Source: Deltaproteobacteria bacterium YD0425bin51 (GTDB lineage Bacteria > Desulfobacterota > Desulfobacteria > Desulfobacterales > YD0425bin51). Taken from it: a stretch of 64,000 nt of DNA. The translations under genes were made by a program, and so were the position numbers. The stretch lies in contig PDZS01000018.1 of the NCBI GenBank assembly GCA_002753225.1, forward strand, positions 19,272 to 83,271, given 5' to 3'. Numbering within the stretch: position 1 is the first letter of the stretch; each line of letters begins with the position of its first letter. The notes beneath the pieces were generated by a model. The model had not been told where the DNA came from. It made no database searches and saw only the letters and a program-made list of their open reading frames with translations. Positions 43,918 to 52,902 of the stretch are shown here, piece by piece.

Positions 43918-46413
43918 TTAGACCTGTAGAGGCGCACGGCCGTGCGCCTCTACCTTATTAGGATTTTTACTGAAAATAGTAAATACAACAGTTGTAATAA
44001 AAAAGATTACTCCAAGAGAACCTATTGCAAAGCTATATCCATTTGTATCATCAAGGCCTAAAAGCCTTGGTGCTCCCAATAAAAATCCACATAAAATTGG
44101 ACCACTTATATTACCAAGTCTCTCAATCATCCTATAATAACTGATAGATTTAGCGCTACCTATTTTCTCAACAGAAAAGGCTTCCATAGCATAGGAAACG
44201 ATTACTGAACTTGAAATGCTGTTTGAAATTGCTATTAATATAAGCCAGGGAATTATGTAAAAAATAGTAACATTAATGTTGAGCATATAAAAAACTAGAT
44301 AAGCGCATATAAGCATTATACTTCCTAAAAAACCGCTTATTATAATCAACACCCTTTTACTAATGTAATTTGATGTGTATTTTATAATAGCAGGCCCTAT
44401 AAAAATAATAACTAAACTATGAAGCATTATCATACGACCAATATCAGACTCTTTAAAACCAAGGAATTTAAAATAGAGCGGCATAAGAAATGAGATAAAT
44501 CCTACATAAATCAATTGATATGGAATTGATTGAAGCATCAGTGGAAGTATAAATATTTTATCCTTTAAAAGTTGGCTAATTTTTACTGTTTGATCATCTT
44601 TTTGAGGAGATTCTCCTGCCTTATATGTTTTCTTTGCTGATGGTATATTAAAGTGAGCAAACAAGTAAGAGAGCATAGTAACTCCAGATACAATAAAAAA
44701 CACTATTCTAAATCCCAACCTTTCTGCAAGCATCCCTCCCATAGCTGAACCACACATAATACCACTATAAATACCAGCGAATAAGTTAGATAGACCTATT
44801 GTTCTTTCTGTTGGAGATGTATTATCTATAACAAGTCCTTGAGGTGTTAAGAATAAAATTCCAAACCCTAAACCTGCTATAAACAGAAAAATCATATCAT
44901 AAACAATATTATTGGATAATCCTACTAATAAAAAACCAATAGAAAAGAATAGGCAGCCCCAAAAAAAGAATGTTTTGTGATCAAATCTATCCCTTAATCT
45001 TCCCATTATTATGTATACTAAACCAGAAGCTAACATATAAATCGATATAGGCAATCCAGCTACAATATCTTTACTTAGACCAAATATTTCTGAGCTTAAA
45101 TCTTTTAAATATATAGGAAGAAAAGAGCCAAATAGCGATATCCCAAAAAATGAAATAAATCCTAATGTTCTTATTATAGAGTAAGGTATCTTTGTTGATA
45201 CTGTGCCTCTAACAATTTGAAATGCTTTATTTATAAAGAAAACGAATAATTCAAAACTTATTGGCATTGCTATAACAATCATAGTTATATTATCAATTAA
45301 TATTTGTATAGTCTTTTCAGAAATAAAGTTCTCTGTAATCCCAACTTTTATATATCCTACAAGTTTTGCCGTTTTGGGATGATAAATTTCAAAATAATGA
45401 TTATACAAATCCCCTTTTGAGATATTTATTCTTAAACTACCTTTTTTTAAAGGTTGTGTTATCTTTCCTCTTTCAGATAGATACAATACATTACCATCTA
45501 TATCAATTATACTTAAATTTTCATACTCTGGAGTCTTATTAATCATATTATCCATTGCTACTTCAATTTTTATGAGCTTATCTATAGGCAATCCTTTATT
45601 TAAAATTGTTTCTATATCTTGTTTTAAAAGGCTAGCAAAAAGATCAGTTTTATCCATAATTGCATTCAAATTGTTTTTTTGAAAAAAGAATATACTGAAA
45701 TAAGAGAATATACTAAGACATAGAATAAGTGTTGTTATTATTACAATTAAAATTTTACGTCGAACTTTTTTATCATATGATTTTTCTTCAAGATCTTCCT
45801 TTTTCATGAACATAAATAATACAAGTATTACTAGCACTGATGCTACAGTTAAAATTATTAAAAACAACGACACATCCTTTATTAATACAATAACCCTATC
45901 TTTAATAATACTCTCAGAGAAAAAAATCACCACATTGCCTAACCATTTATTCTCATGCATTATTGTAGAATTAACAATATATATACCTTTTTCTGCTAAA
46001 TGAGAACTTGGAAAGCTAATTTTATCTGAAAAAGTTTTAAAAGCTTTTTTATCAAGAAAATAGTTGTCGTCTTTATTATATTCTTTATAAGTCATCAGCT
46101 CATCATATGTAGAGCATAGGTATAAAATCTTACCCTCTGTATCTGTTGCTACAATAGAGTCAATAGTACTATTTGATCTTTTAAAGGTCGCTAAAAAAAG
46201 TTGCTTAATTCCTGAGTAATGATCATATGTTTTATATTTTTTAAGCCCTGCTTGTATTTTATCTACTAAATCTTGGGACAGAATTTCAAATTGTGAAACA
46301 ACTGACTTTCTATATGTCTTTTCAAAAGAAGAAATACTTAAAACAAGGCTAAAAACACCAGTGAATACAATGATGACAGTAGTTATTAATACTATTCTAA
46401 ATTTAAAGGACAT
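43918..46413 (-). CDS. Fusion of two extracytoplasmic sensor-like domains with an MFS transporter
   Basis: 831 residues. A membrane helix (about 8-28), a first periplasmic domain (30-175) with the Cache-like piece IVATDTEGKILYLC, two helices (about 178-200 and 220-243), a second periplasmic domain (245-365, SIIDIDGNVLYLSERG), then about 12 helices of a major facilitator (about 400-820) with the loop-2-like motif GRLRDRFDHKT. No kinase or cyclase output is present, so the sensor domains may gate transport directly. The last 11 residues (VEAHGRAPLQV) are encoded by the palindrome and replace the original C-terminus. It lies 5 bases after the second binding-protein gene, so the permease and the two binding proteins may cooperate. 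Confidence 0.82.
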   Translation of the reverse strand: MSFKFRIVLITTVIIVFTGVFSLVLSISSFEKTYRKSVVSQFEILSQDLVDKIQAGLKKYKTYDHYSGIKQLFLATFKRSNSTIDSIVATDTEGKILYLCSTYDELMTYKEYNKDDNYFLDKKAFKTFSDKISFPSSHLAEKGIYIVNSTIMHENKWLGNVVIFFSESIIKDRVIVLIKDVSLFLIILTVASVLVILVLFMFMKKEDLEEKSYDKKVRRKILIVIITTLILCLSIFSYFSIFFFQKNNLNAIMDKTDLFASLLKQDIETILNKGLPIDKLIKIEVAMDNMINKTPEYENLSIIDIDGNVLYLSERGKITQPLKKGSLRINISKGDLYNHYFEIYHPKTAKLVGYIKVGITENFISEKTIQILIDNITMIVIAMPISFELFVFFINKAFQIVRGTVSTKIPYSIIRTLGFISFFGISLFGSFLPIYLKDLSSEIFGLSKDIVAGLPISIYMLASGLVYIIMGRLRDRFDHKTFFFWGCLFFSIGFLLVGLSNNIVYDMIFLFIAGLGFGILFLTPQGLVIDNTSPTERTIGLSNLFAGIYSGIMCGSAMGGMLAERLGFRIVFFIVSGVTMLSYLFAHFNIPSAKKTYKAGESPQKDDQTVKISQLLKDKIFILPLMLQSIPYQLIYVGFISFLMPLYFKFLGFKESDIGRMIMLHSLVIIFIGPAIIKYTSNYISKRVLIIISGFLGSIMLICAYLVFYMLNINVTIFYIIPWLILIAISNSISSSVIVSYAMEAFSVEKIGSAKSISYYRMIERLGNISGPILCGFLLGAPRLLGLDDTNGYSFAIGSLGVIFFITTVVFTIFSKNPNKVEAHGRAPLQV
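43926..43953. repeat. 28-bp perfect GC-rich palindrome (REP-like)
   Basis: The half-site GTAGAGGCGCACGG is followed directly by its exact reverse complement, giving a perfect 28-base palindrome of about 70% G+C in otherwise AT-rich sequence. Such compositionally foreign palindromes are typical of dispersed intergenic repeats. Here it lies inside the 3' end of the sensor-MFS gene and encodes its last residues. Confidence 0.8.
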
Positions 46414-46418
46414 AATTT

Positions 46419-47624
46419 TTATCTTTCGATATTTGTATAAATTTCATCGGATGCGCCTAGAATGTCAACAGGAGGATCATAACCTATTATTTTTGCAGTT
46501 TCTAAATTTATTGCTATACGAGGTTCTGCTTCAAAAATTAGGTTTAAATCTCTCGGTTTATTCCCTTTTAATATTTTTATAGTGTTTTGGGCTTCAAATA
46601 CTCCAATAGGATCCCAGTTTGTAGCTACACTTAATAAAATACCTTTTTTAACATAATCAGGTCCTCCCATGGCAAATGTTGGAATTTTATATTTATTAAA
46701 AATTTCAATTATTTTGGGCAAAGTATTTTGGTTAATTCCATTTTGCAGGGTTAAATAAAATGCGTCAATATTATCTATTTCAACAAGTTTCTTCAGATTT
46801 TCAATAAATTTTTGATTTATTTTTTCAATATCACCTGATGGAGGAACACTTGTAGCAGCTATAAGTTCAAATCCTCTTTTTTGTTTAACAGCCTCAATGT
46901 CAGGGATAGCTGCATATTGATAAGCTGTTGGATCTATTCCTGAATAGACAACCCCTAACCTTTTAAATCCAATTACATCATGAAAAAGCTGTATCTGATT
47001 TTTAAATCTATCAGGCTCAACCCTTCCAAATATATTATCTCTACCAGAATCATTAACGCTGTCTATTATCTTAGACTCTATTGGCATAGAAACAGCAGAT
47101 ATTAAGCAAGGAGTTTTAAAGCTTTCAGGCAAAGCTCTTAAATCCTGACCAGCCCATGTTCCCAATCCTATTATTATATCAAGATTAGAAATCTTAGCTA
47201 CAGCATCAGTATCATTCTTACGGGTTTCCAAAGTCATCTTTCTATAAGCATCCTCTGAAAATTCAATATATTCACTCCACTTTTTTTTATTTAAAGCATT
47301 AATCATAATTTTAATATCTGCTTGTTCCTCTTTAGTTAGACCTTCTAAAATCTCTTTATTTCCCCAGCCAAAAGCTGTAAGCCCTTTAGCCCATGCTTTA
47401 AAATATAATATAAAACCTCCCCAAACACCGCTTTCTAATATTCCTATCCGATATTTTTTCCCTTTTTTAAGTTCAGGTTTTAAATTTTCTTTGGAATAAG
47501 TATTTATTTTTTTAAATGTCTTAGATACAGAGTTATCTTCTGCTGCTTCACAATTTTTTTGAAAACTATTACTTAAAAAAATCCCAATTAATATAACAAT
47601 CATTATTCTATATTTAAGATACAT
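46419..47624 (-). CDS. ABC-type substrate-binding protein, PF04392 family, copy 2
   Basis: 401 residues with a signal peptide (about 1-27). The body matches the TrpX-like substrate-binding family (PF04392): KYRIGILESGVWGGF, LDIIIGLGTWAGQDL, VVYSGIDPTAYQYAA and DAFYLTLQNG, with the closing GYDPPVDILGAS. It is a close paralogue of the next gene upstream (47663-48874), so the pair arose by tandem duplication. No ABC permease or ATPase is adjacent; the neighbour is an MFS fusion. The ligand is unknown. Confidence 0.87.
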   Translation of the reverse strand: MYLKYRIMIVILIGIFLSNSFQKNCEAAEDNSVSKTFKKINTYSKENLKPELKKGKKYRIGILESGVWGGFILYFKAWAKGLTAFGWGNKEILEGLTKEEQADIKIMINALNKKKWSEYIEFSEDAYRKMTLETRKNDTDAVAKISNLDIIIGLGTWAGQDLRALPESFKTPCLISAVSMPIESKIIDSVNDSGRDNIFGRVEPDRFKNQIQLFHDVIGFKRLGVVYSGIDPTAYQYAAIPDIEAVKQKRGFELIAATSVPPSGDIEKINQKFIENLKKLVEIDNIDAFYLTLQNGINQNTLPKIIEIFNKYKIPTFAMGGPDYVKKGILLSVATNWDPIGVFEAQNTIKILKGNKPRDLNLIFEAEPRIAINLETAKIIGYDPPVDILGASDEIYTNIER

Positions 47625-47662
47625 AACTTAAAACTCCTTATTCCTTTTTATTTAGTTATTTT

Positions 47663-48874
47663 TTATTTTTCAATACTAGAATAGATTTCATCTGCTGTAG
47701 CCAATATATCAACTGGAGGATCATAACCTATTATCTTTGCAGTTTCTATATTTATAGCTATGCTAGGAACCCCTTCAAATAGTAAATTTAAATCGCGGGG
47801 TTTAGCTCCTTTTAATATCCTTATTGTATTTTTTGCTTCAAATATACCAATTGGTGCCCAATTTGTAGCGATACTCAATAAAATTCCTTTACGAACATAG
47901 TCTGATCCTCCCATGTAAAAAGTAGAAACCTTATTACTGTTAAAAATTTCTAACAATTTTGGTAGGGTGCTTAGATTAACTCCATTTTGTAATGTCAGAT
48001 AAAATGCATCTATTTTCTCTTCTTTCACTAACTTTTCAACATTTTCAATAAATTTTCGATTTATCTCTTGAATATCCCCTGAAGGAGGGACATCTGTGGA
48101 TATTGCGACTTCAAATCTTCTCTGTTCTTTTACAGCTTCTACGTCAGGTATAGCAGCATACTGAGAACCTGTCGGATCTATGCCTGAGTAAACAACACCT
48201 ATTTTTTTAAATCCCATTACATCATGAAAAAGCTGTATCTGTCTTTTAAATCTATCTATTTCAACCCTTCCTGTTATATTATCTTTTCCAGAATCATTAA
48301 CACTATCTATTATTTTAGACTCTATTGGTTTAGAAACAGCAGATATTAAGCACGGAATCTTGAAAGTATCGGGTAATGCCCTTAAATCCTGACCCGCCCA
48401 TGTTCCAAATCCTATTATCATGTCAAGATCAGGGGTTGATACAAGAGCTTCTGTATCTTTTTTACGGGTTTCTAAAGTCATTTTTCTATAAGCTTTTGTA
48501 GGAAAATCTATATAATCGCTCCATCCTTTTTTATTTAATGCCTCTATCATGACTTTTATATCTATCTGTTCTTTTATAGTTAAATTTTCTAAAACATCAA
48601 TTTTCCCCCAGCCCAGTGTTGTAAGTCCTTCTACTAAAGCTTTAAAATATAATACAAATCCGCTCCAAACACCGCTTTCTAAAATACCTATTCGATATTT
48701 TTTTATATTACCGGAAATAGGGTTTAAATCGTCTTTATTGTCAGAAGATGAATATTTACTTTGTTTCTCTATTACAAACTGTTTATATAATTCATCAGCA
48801 AAAGAATTATTTAAACAAAATAAACAAAAAACTACCAAATGAGTAATGATTATTTTTACTTTTCTTATTAACAT
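47663..48874 (-). CDS. ABC-type substrate-binding protein, PF04392 family, copy 1
   Basis: 403 residues with a signal peptide ending near NSFA (about 26). It shares with the adjacent paralogue long identical stretches such as YRIGILESGVW, LYLFYK-free core YRKMTLETRK, TWAGQDLRALP and SVNDSGKDNI. Differences concentrate in the N-terminal linker and around the ligand cleft (STFYMGGSDYVRKG against PTFAMGGPDYVKKG), so the two may bind related ligands. It lies 38 bases upstream of copy 2 and 32 bases after the SDR gene. Confidence 0.87.
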   Translation of the reverse strand: MLIRKVKIIITHLVVFCLFCLNNSFADELYKQFVIEKQSKYSSSDNKDDLNPISGNIKKYRIGILESGVWSGFVLYFKALVEGLTTLGWGKIDVLENLTIKEQIDIKVMIEALNKKGWSDYIDFPTKAYRKMTLETRKKDTEALVSTPDLDMIIGFGTWAGQDLRALPDTFKIPCLISAVSKPIESKIIDSVNDSGKDNITGRVEIDRFKRQIQLFHDVMGFKKIGVVYSGIDPTGSQYAAIPDVEAVKEQRRFEVAISTDVPPSGDIQEINRKFIENVEKLVKEEKIDAFYLTLQNGVNLSTLPKLLEIFNSNKVSTFYMGGSDYVRKGILLSIATNWAPIGIFEAKNTIRILKGAKPRDLNLLFEGVPSIAINIETAKIIGYDPPVDILATADEIYSSIEK

Positions 48875-48906
48875 ATTAAATACTCTTTAATAAATATGAA
48901 AAAATA

Positions 48907-49701
48907 TTAATATACACCTTTAACAAAACCTCCATCAACTAAGATACAAGAACCTGTCATATAACTCGCTTTTTCAGATGATAAAAATACAACTATATTA
49001 GCTAATTCTTCAGGTGTAGCTATTTTATTTAACGGTATATCTTTTGTCCATCGTTTTATAATTTTTTCCCTACTTGAATTCTCGTTTTTAGCTATTTCAT
49101 CAATGATATTCAATAATCTATCAGTAATAACATATGAAGGACAGACTGTGTTAACTAAAATATTATTTCTTCCTAATTCGTTAGATAGATATTTTGCATA
49201 AGAAGCTACGCTAGATCTATGTGAATTAGCTATGATAAACCCTGGCTGCTTTATTGCTACAGATGTTATATATATGATACGCCCCCATTTTGCCTTAATC
49301 ATTTCAGGAATAAAAGCCTCTGTTAGCCATATAATGCTCATAAATGTCATGTTAAAAGTATTCAGCCAATCCTCATCTTTCAATTCAATTCTTCTTTTAT
49401 AAGAAGGTCCTGGAGTATTATTGATAAGTATATCAACCCTTCCAAAATCTTTTTTTATCTTGTCTATTAGATTGTTTACACTTTCTTTATTCATCAAATC
49501 TACCTGAATTGGAACAACTAAATTTTTAGTCTTACTTTCTATTTCTTTTTTTGTTTCATTTAAATGCTCTTCACTTCTACTGCATATAATTACTTTACAT
49601 CCTTCCTTAGACAGACCATAAGCAACAGCTTTTCCTATACCTTGGCTTGAAGCACTAATTAATGCAACTTTCCCTTGAATCTCTAAATCCATTATTTTCA
49701 T
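48907..49701 (-). CDS. Short-chain dehydrogenase/reductase with atypical active site
   Basis: 264 residues with a Rossmann fold. The cofactor loop is ISASSQGIGKAVA and the C-terminus has the usual SSEKASYMTGSCILVDGGF. The catalytic serine is in IIYITSVA, but the expected YxxxK is replaced by NSHRSSV, so the general-acid tyrosine is missing and Arg sits about where Lys is expected. The NNAG motif reads NNTPG. This resembles an SDR subgroup with SNxxR in place of YxxxK; the reaction is unknown. It sits between the HD-GYP gene and the binding-protein pair in one probable operon. Confidence 0.88.
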   Translation of the reverse strand: MKIMDLEIQGKVALISASSQGIGKAVAYGLSKEGCKVIICSRSEEHLNETKKEIESKTKNLVVPIQVDLMNKESVNNLIDKIKKDFGRVDILINNTPGPSYKRRIELKDEDWLNTFNMTFMSIIWLTEAFIPEMIKAKWGRIIYITSVAIKQPGFIIANSHRSSVASYAKYLSNELGRNNILVNTVCPSYVITDRLLNIIDEIAKNENSSREKIIKRWTKDIPLNKIATPEELANIVVFLSSEKASYMTGSCILVDGGFVKGVY

Positions 49702-49709
49702 TCCTTCAT

Positions 49710-50981
49710 TTATGAATGATTTTTTACCTTATTTTCAAAATTTTTATAATCTTGAAGCGCTTTATCTTGTGATATAATGCAGAATTCACTTATTTTTACA
49801 TAATTGTTTTTGAGGACTTCTACAATATCACCATCTACTGCGGAATTTAATGCCATTGTATCCAAAACTTCTATTATTTCAAATTTTGACATTCCCTTCC
49901 TGTATGGCCTATCTTCTTTTATGGCAGTAAATATATCAGCAACTGCTAATATCCGTGAACCTAAAGATAAATCCTTATTATTCAAACGAAATGGATAGCC
50001 TCTTCCATCCAAACGTTCATGATGATAATCTGACCATTCATTTATTTTATTAAAGGAAGGAATATTTTCTAAAATTCGATAAGTAAAATAACTATGCGTC
50101 TTAATTATATTAAATTCTTCTTTGGTCAGCTGTCCAGGTTTTTCTAAAATTTCATTAGGTATAGAAAGTTTTCCTATGTCATGTAGAAAACCTGCAATCT
50201 CCATTAAATGGCATTCTTCTTCAGACATTCCACAAAGTTTAGCTAAAGTTCTTGCTGAAGCAGTCACTCCTGCCGAATGAGTGGCAGTAAACCGAGATCT
50301 AAAGTCTATTATATGGCTAAAAAAATTAGCTATATTTTTTATCCCGTTTATATCAAAATTAAGCTTATTCCACTCAAAGTTTTTAATTAAAATCCGGTTA
50401 ATAAATGGATCTATAACATCTAACCAAAAATGCTCTTTTGCAGCAACTGATTTGAAAGCTAAAACAATCTCAGGCATAAACCTTATATCTTCTTCTATTT
50501 TTTTTTCAATATCTTCTGCTATAGTTAAAATATTTTTTTCTTTTTTAACAAGAACTGCAACTCTATCTGAAATATTTAATATATAAGTGGACAAAGGTAT
50601 TTTTTTAGAATCAATATCTTTGATATTTTTATAATTCCATGAATTATGATGATACCTAACAATATTTGCTATATTTCCAGAATAAGGCTCAAAAGTTTTT
50701 AAAAGATGATACCCAATTTCAGCATGAGGATAGGGAGGAGACAATTCGAAATTTAAAGCATCAAGCCTTTCTTTTAATGTAATTGCTCCAATATCATGAA
50801 GACTTGCTGCTATTGCTAAATCATTCTGATCACTTTGTGAAAGACCCAGTTCTTTTGAAATAGATATAGCAATATAAGCTGTCTGCATGTGATGGTCAGT
50901 CAAGAAAGGATTTAATAAATCCATAGCCCTAGACAACGCAGAAATCATATCTATCTGAGATACAGAAATTGAGGCTTCCAT
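49710..50981 (-). CDS. Dual HD domain / HD-GYP signalling protein
   Basis: 423 residues, soluble. A first HD domain (about 28-190) has HHMQTAYIA and SLHDIGAIT with YHHNSW. The second (about 230-405) is a full HD-GYP: HSAGVTASARTL, FLHDIGKLSIP, YHHERLDGRGYP and VADIFTAIKEDRPYR. It is a likely cyclic-di-GMP phosphodiesterase. It is 2 bases downstream of the sigma-54 activator, so it is probably co-expressed with it and with the SDR and transport genes. Confidence 0.92.
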   Translation of the reverse strand: MEASISVSQIDMISALSRAMDLLNPFLTDHHMQTAYIAISISKELGLSQSDQNDLAIAASLHDIGAITLKERLDALNFELSPPYPHAEIGYHLLKTFEPYSGNIANIVRYHHNSWNYKNIKDIDSKKIPLSTYILNISDRVAVLVKKEKNILTIAEDIEKKIEEDIRFMPEIVLAFKSVAAKEHFWLDVIDPFINRILIKNFEWNKLNFDINGIKNIANFFSHIIDFRSRFTATHSAGVTASARTLAKLCGMSEEECHLMEIAGFLHDIGKLSIPNEILEKPGQLTKEEFNIIKTHSYFTYRILENIPSFNKINEWSDYHHERLDGRGYPFRLNNKDLSLGSRILAVADIFTAIKEDRPYRKGMSKFEIIEVLDTMALNSAVDGDIVEVLKNNYVKISEFCIISQDKALQDYKNFENKVKNHS

Positions 50982-50983
50982 TA

Positions 50984-52507
50984 TTACCTGTACTGTTGAT
51001 ACGAAATATTATGTTTATTAGCTTTATAGGAAAATTTTCTAACTGTTGTTTTAAGCATCTTAGCTGCCATTGATATATTTCCTCGAGTATTCTTTAAAGA
51101 ATCAATAATCATTTCTTTCTCTAAATTATCTATAGCCTCTTCCATAGAACGAGAAGGAATTGTTCCAGACTCTTTACCTGTTTGAAGGGTTGGAGGCAGG
51201 TGATAACTATGAATAACTCCTTCTTCACATAAAAGAACAGATCTCTCAATGCAATTTTCAAGTTCTCGTACATTTCCTGGCCAATGATAATCCATTAGCA
51301 TATCAATTGCTGGAGTAGAAAATCTTCTGATCTCTTTATTGTATTCTTTTGAATACTTTTCAAGAAAATAATCAGCTAAAAGCAAAATATCAGTTTTCCT
51401 CTCTCTCAAGGGGGGTAGATAAATTGGAAAAACATTTAAGCGGTAATACAGGTCACCTCTAAAACTTTCATTACTGACAGCTTCTTCCAAATTCCTGTTT
51501 GTAGCAGCGATTACTCTTACATCAGCTTTTATTGATTTAAGTCCTCCGACATGTTCAAATTCGCGTTCTTGTAATACCCTAAGCAATTTTGCTTGAACGT
51601 CTAAATTGATTGAGCCTATTTCATCTAAAAATATTGTACCTTTACTTGCTATCTCAAATTTTCCGGGTTTTTGCTTTATTGCTCCAGTAAAAGAACCTTT
51701 TTCATGACCAAAAAGTTCACTTTCAACAAGATTTGATGGAATCGCTGCTGTATTTACTTTAATAAAAGGAAGGTTAGCTCTATTACTATTATAATGAATT
51801 GAATTTGCTACCAACTCTTTACCTGTTCCACTCTCTCCACGGATTAAAACTGTTGCATTGCTTTTGGAAACCTGAGCAATCATTTGAAAAACTTCCCGCA
51901 TCTTGCTACTGCTTCCAATTAAATTTTTTATGCTGTATTTATTTTCTATCTCAATTTTAAGTCTCTTATTTTCAGCTCTTAACTTTTCTTTTTCTATATT
52001 GATTTTTTCCAAATTTATGACTTGCCTTGCAATCATTGTAGCAATAACAGACATAAGCTTTTCTCTGGATCTTAAAGCCTCATCTCCTTCAAATGGCATA
52101 TCTGAGCTAAAAGATCCTATAACTTTAGCGCCATCTTTTATGGGTACGCAAATAAAAGAAAGCTCTTTGTCATTTTTTGTTTTCCTAGATGCTGTTTTGT
52201 TTAAAAATAGCGGCTCATCTGCTATCTTTGGGATAATTAAAGGGATTCCTGTTTCTATTACTTTCCCTGTAATCCCCTCTCCTATTTGATATTTACCCTT
52301 CTCAATTGCACTTTGGGTAAGACCATGCGCAACTTCAATACTTATTTCATTACGCACGCTGTCTAGTATAGTTATGGTTGTGCGCAACATATTTGAGAAA
52401 TTTGCTAGTATATCTAAAACATTATATAAAGATTTTCTCAAGTCTAAATGTTCATTTAATTTTTCACTTATTTCATAAAGAAGGGTTATTTCTTCTATTG
52501 TTTTCAT
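50984..52507 (-). CDS. Sigma-54-dependent activator with GAF domain (NifA-like layout)
   Basis: 507 residues. An N-terminal GAF domain (about 20-165) is the probable effector site. The AAA+ domain has the Walker A GESGTGKE, Walker B IFLDEIGS, and the sigma-54 contact loop as GSFTGA in place of GAFTGA. A Fis-type helix-turn-helix ends the protein ([20 protein letters not shown]). It is the first gene of a six-gene minus-strand set and is transcribed divergently from the mvhD-like gene, 395 bases away. I found no convincing -24/-12 promoter in that gap, so its targets are not identified. Confidence 0.93.
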   Translation of the reverse strand: MKTIEEITLLYEISEKLNEHLDLRKSLYNVLDILANFSNMLRTTITILDSVRNEISIEVAHGLTQSAIEKGKYQIGEGITGKVIETGIPLIIPKIADEPLFLNKTASRKTKNDKELSFICVPIKDGAKVIGSFSSDMPFEGDEALRSREKLMSVIATMIARQVINLEKINIEKEKLRAENKRLKIEIENKYSIKNLIGSSSKMREVFQMIAQVSKSNATVLIRGESGTGKELVANSIHYNSNRANLPFIKVNTAAIPSNLVESELFGHEKGSFTGAIKQKPGKFEIASKGTIFLDEIGSINLDVQAKLLRVLQEREFEHVGGLKSIKADVRVIAATNRNLEEAVSNESFRGDLYYRLNVFPIYLPPLRERKTDILLLADYFLEKYSKEYNKEIRRFSTPAIDMLMDYHWPGNVRELENCIERSVLLCEEGVIHSYHLPPTLQTGKESGTIPSRSMEEAIDNLEKEMIIDSLKNTRGNISMAAKMLKTTVRKFSYKANKHNISYQQYR

Positions 52508-52650
52508 AAATCCTATTCCAACTATTTATATTTTTTACAAATTTGTCATATAAAATAGCATAAATTTAAAAAATTGTTATAAAAATGTCAAATTTTAAAT
52601 TTGTGCTTGACAAAGAATGCATGAATAATTTAAGCTTAATATAATCTTTT

Positions 52651-52739
52651 GTTTTACTACAATGATGTAAGTAAAACCTATTTAGACAATGGCGTCTTTA
52701 TCCTTAATAATAGTTAAAAGGATAGACGTCTTTTTTTTT
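52651..52739 (+). promoter_or_regulatory. Attenuator-like RNA element, unit 1 (hairpin plus terminator)
   Basis: A hairpin with arms GTTTTACT (52651-52658) and AGTAAAAC (52670-52677) encloses ACAATGATGT. It is followed by TAGACAAT and a second stem-loop (GGCGTCTTTATCCTT at 52691-52705 against AAAGGATAGACGTC at 52717-52730) with nine T after it. TATAAT at 52640-52645 would place a transcript start right at the first hairpin. The 52508-52640 part of the gap is AT-rich and otherwise empty; TTGACA at 52607 is not well spaced for it. Confidence 0.6.
52691..52739 (+). terminator. Intrinsic terminator of unit 1
   Basis: The stem begins GGCGTCTTTATCCTT and closes AAAGGATAGACGTC, followed by nine consecutive T. 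It is a classical Rho-independent terminator, placed in the leader of a plus-strand operon rather than after a gene; the divergent sigma-54 activator gene points the other way. Confidence 0.75.
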
Positions 52740-52757
52740 ATACAAATAAAATATATT

Positions 52758-52862
52758 CGGTTTATTACAATGATGTGATAACCGTATTATAATGTTCCTA
52801 TTATTTTCTAGACAATAGCGTCTTTATCCTTAATGGTAGTTAAGGAGAGGCGCTTTTTTTTT
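52758..52862 (+). promoter_or_regulatory. Attenuator-like RNA element, unit 2, directly upstream of mvhD-like gene
   Basis: This repeats unit 1: hairpin 52758-52784 with arms CGGTTTAT and ATAACCG around the same ACAATGATGT, a longer linker, then TAGACAAT and a terminator. The two hairpin stems differ in sequence but both still pair, which suggests selection for RNA structure. The segment TAGACAATRGCGTCTTTA onward is nearly identical between units for about 35 bases. The element ends 40 bases before the mvhD-like start. A perfect short inverted repeat (ATAAGC, AG, GCTTAT) follows at 52865-52878. Confidence 0.6.
52816..52862 (+). terminator. Intrinsic terminator of unit 2
   Basis: The stem AGCGTCTTTATCCTTAA pairs with TTAAGGAGAGGCGCT (52840-52854), followed by a run of nine T through 52862. 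Transcription of the downstream operon from any upstream promoter must pass it, so read-through is probably regulated. Confidence 0.75.
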
Positions 52863-52902
52863 GCATAAGCAGGCTTATAGCTTTTTGCATGGAGGTTGTT
52901 TA

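Noticed and set aside
52607..52635. TTGACA at 52607-52612 as a -35 box for the attenuator transcript
   Set aside because: The only good -10 (TATAAT at 52640) is 27 bases away, too far; boxes at 17 bases are poor matches. A sigma-54 site was also tried here but the GG and GC elements are not at the right spacing.
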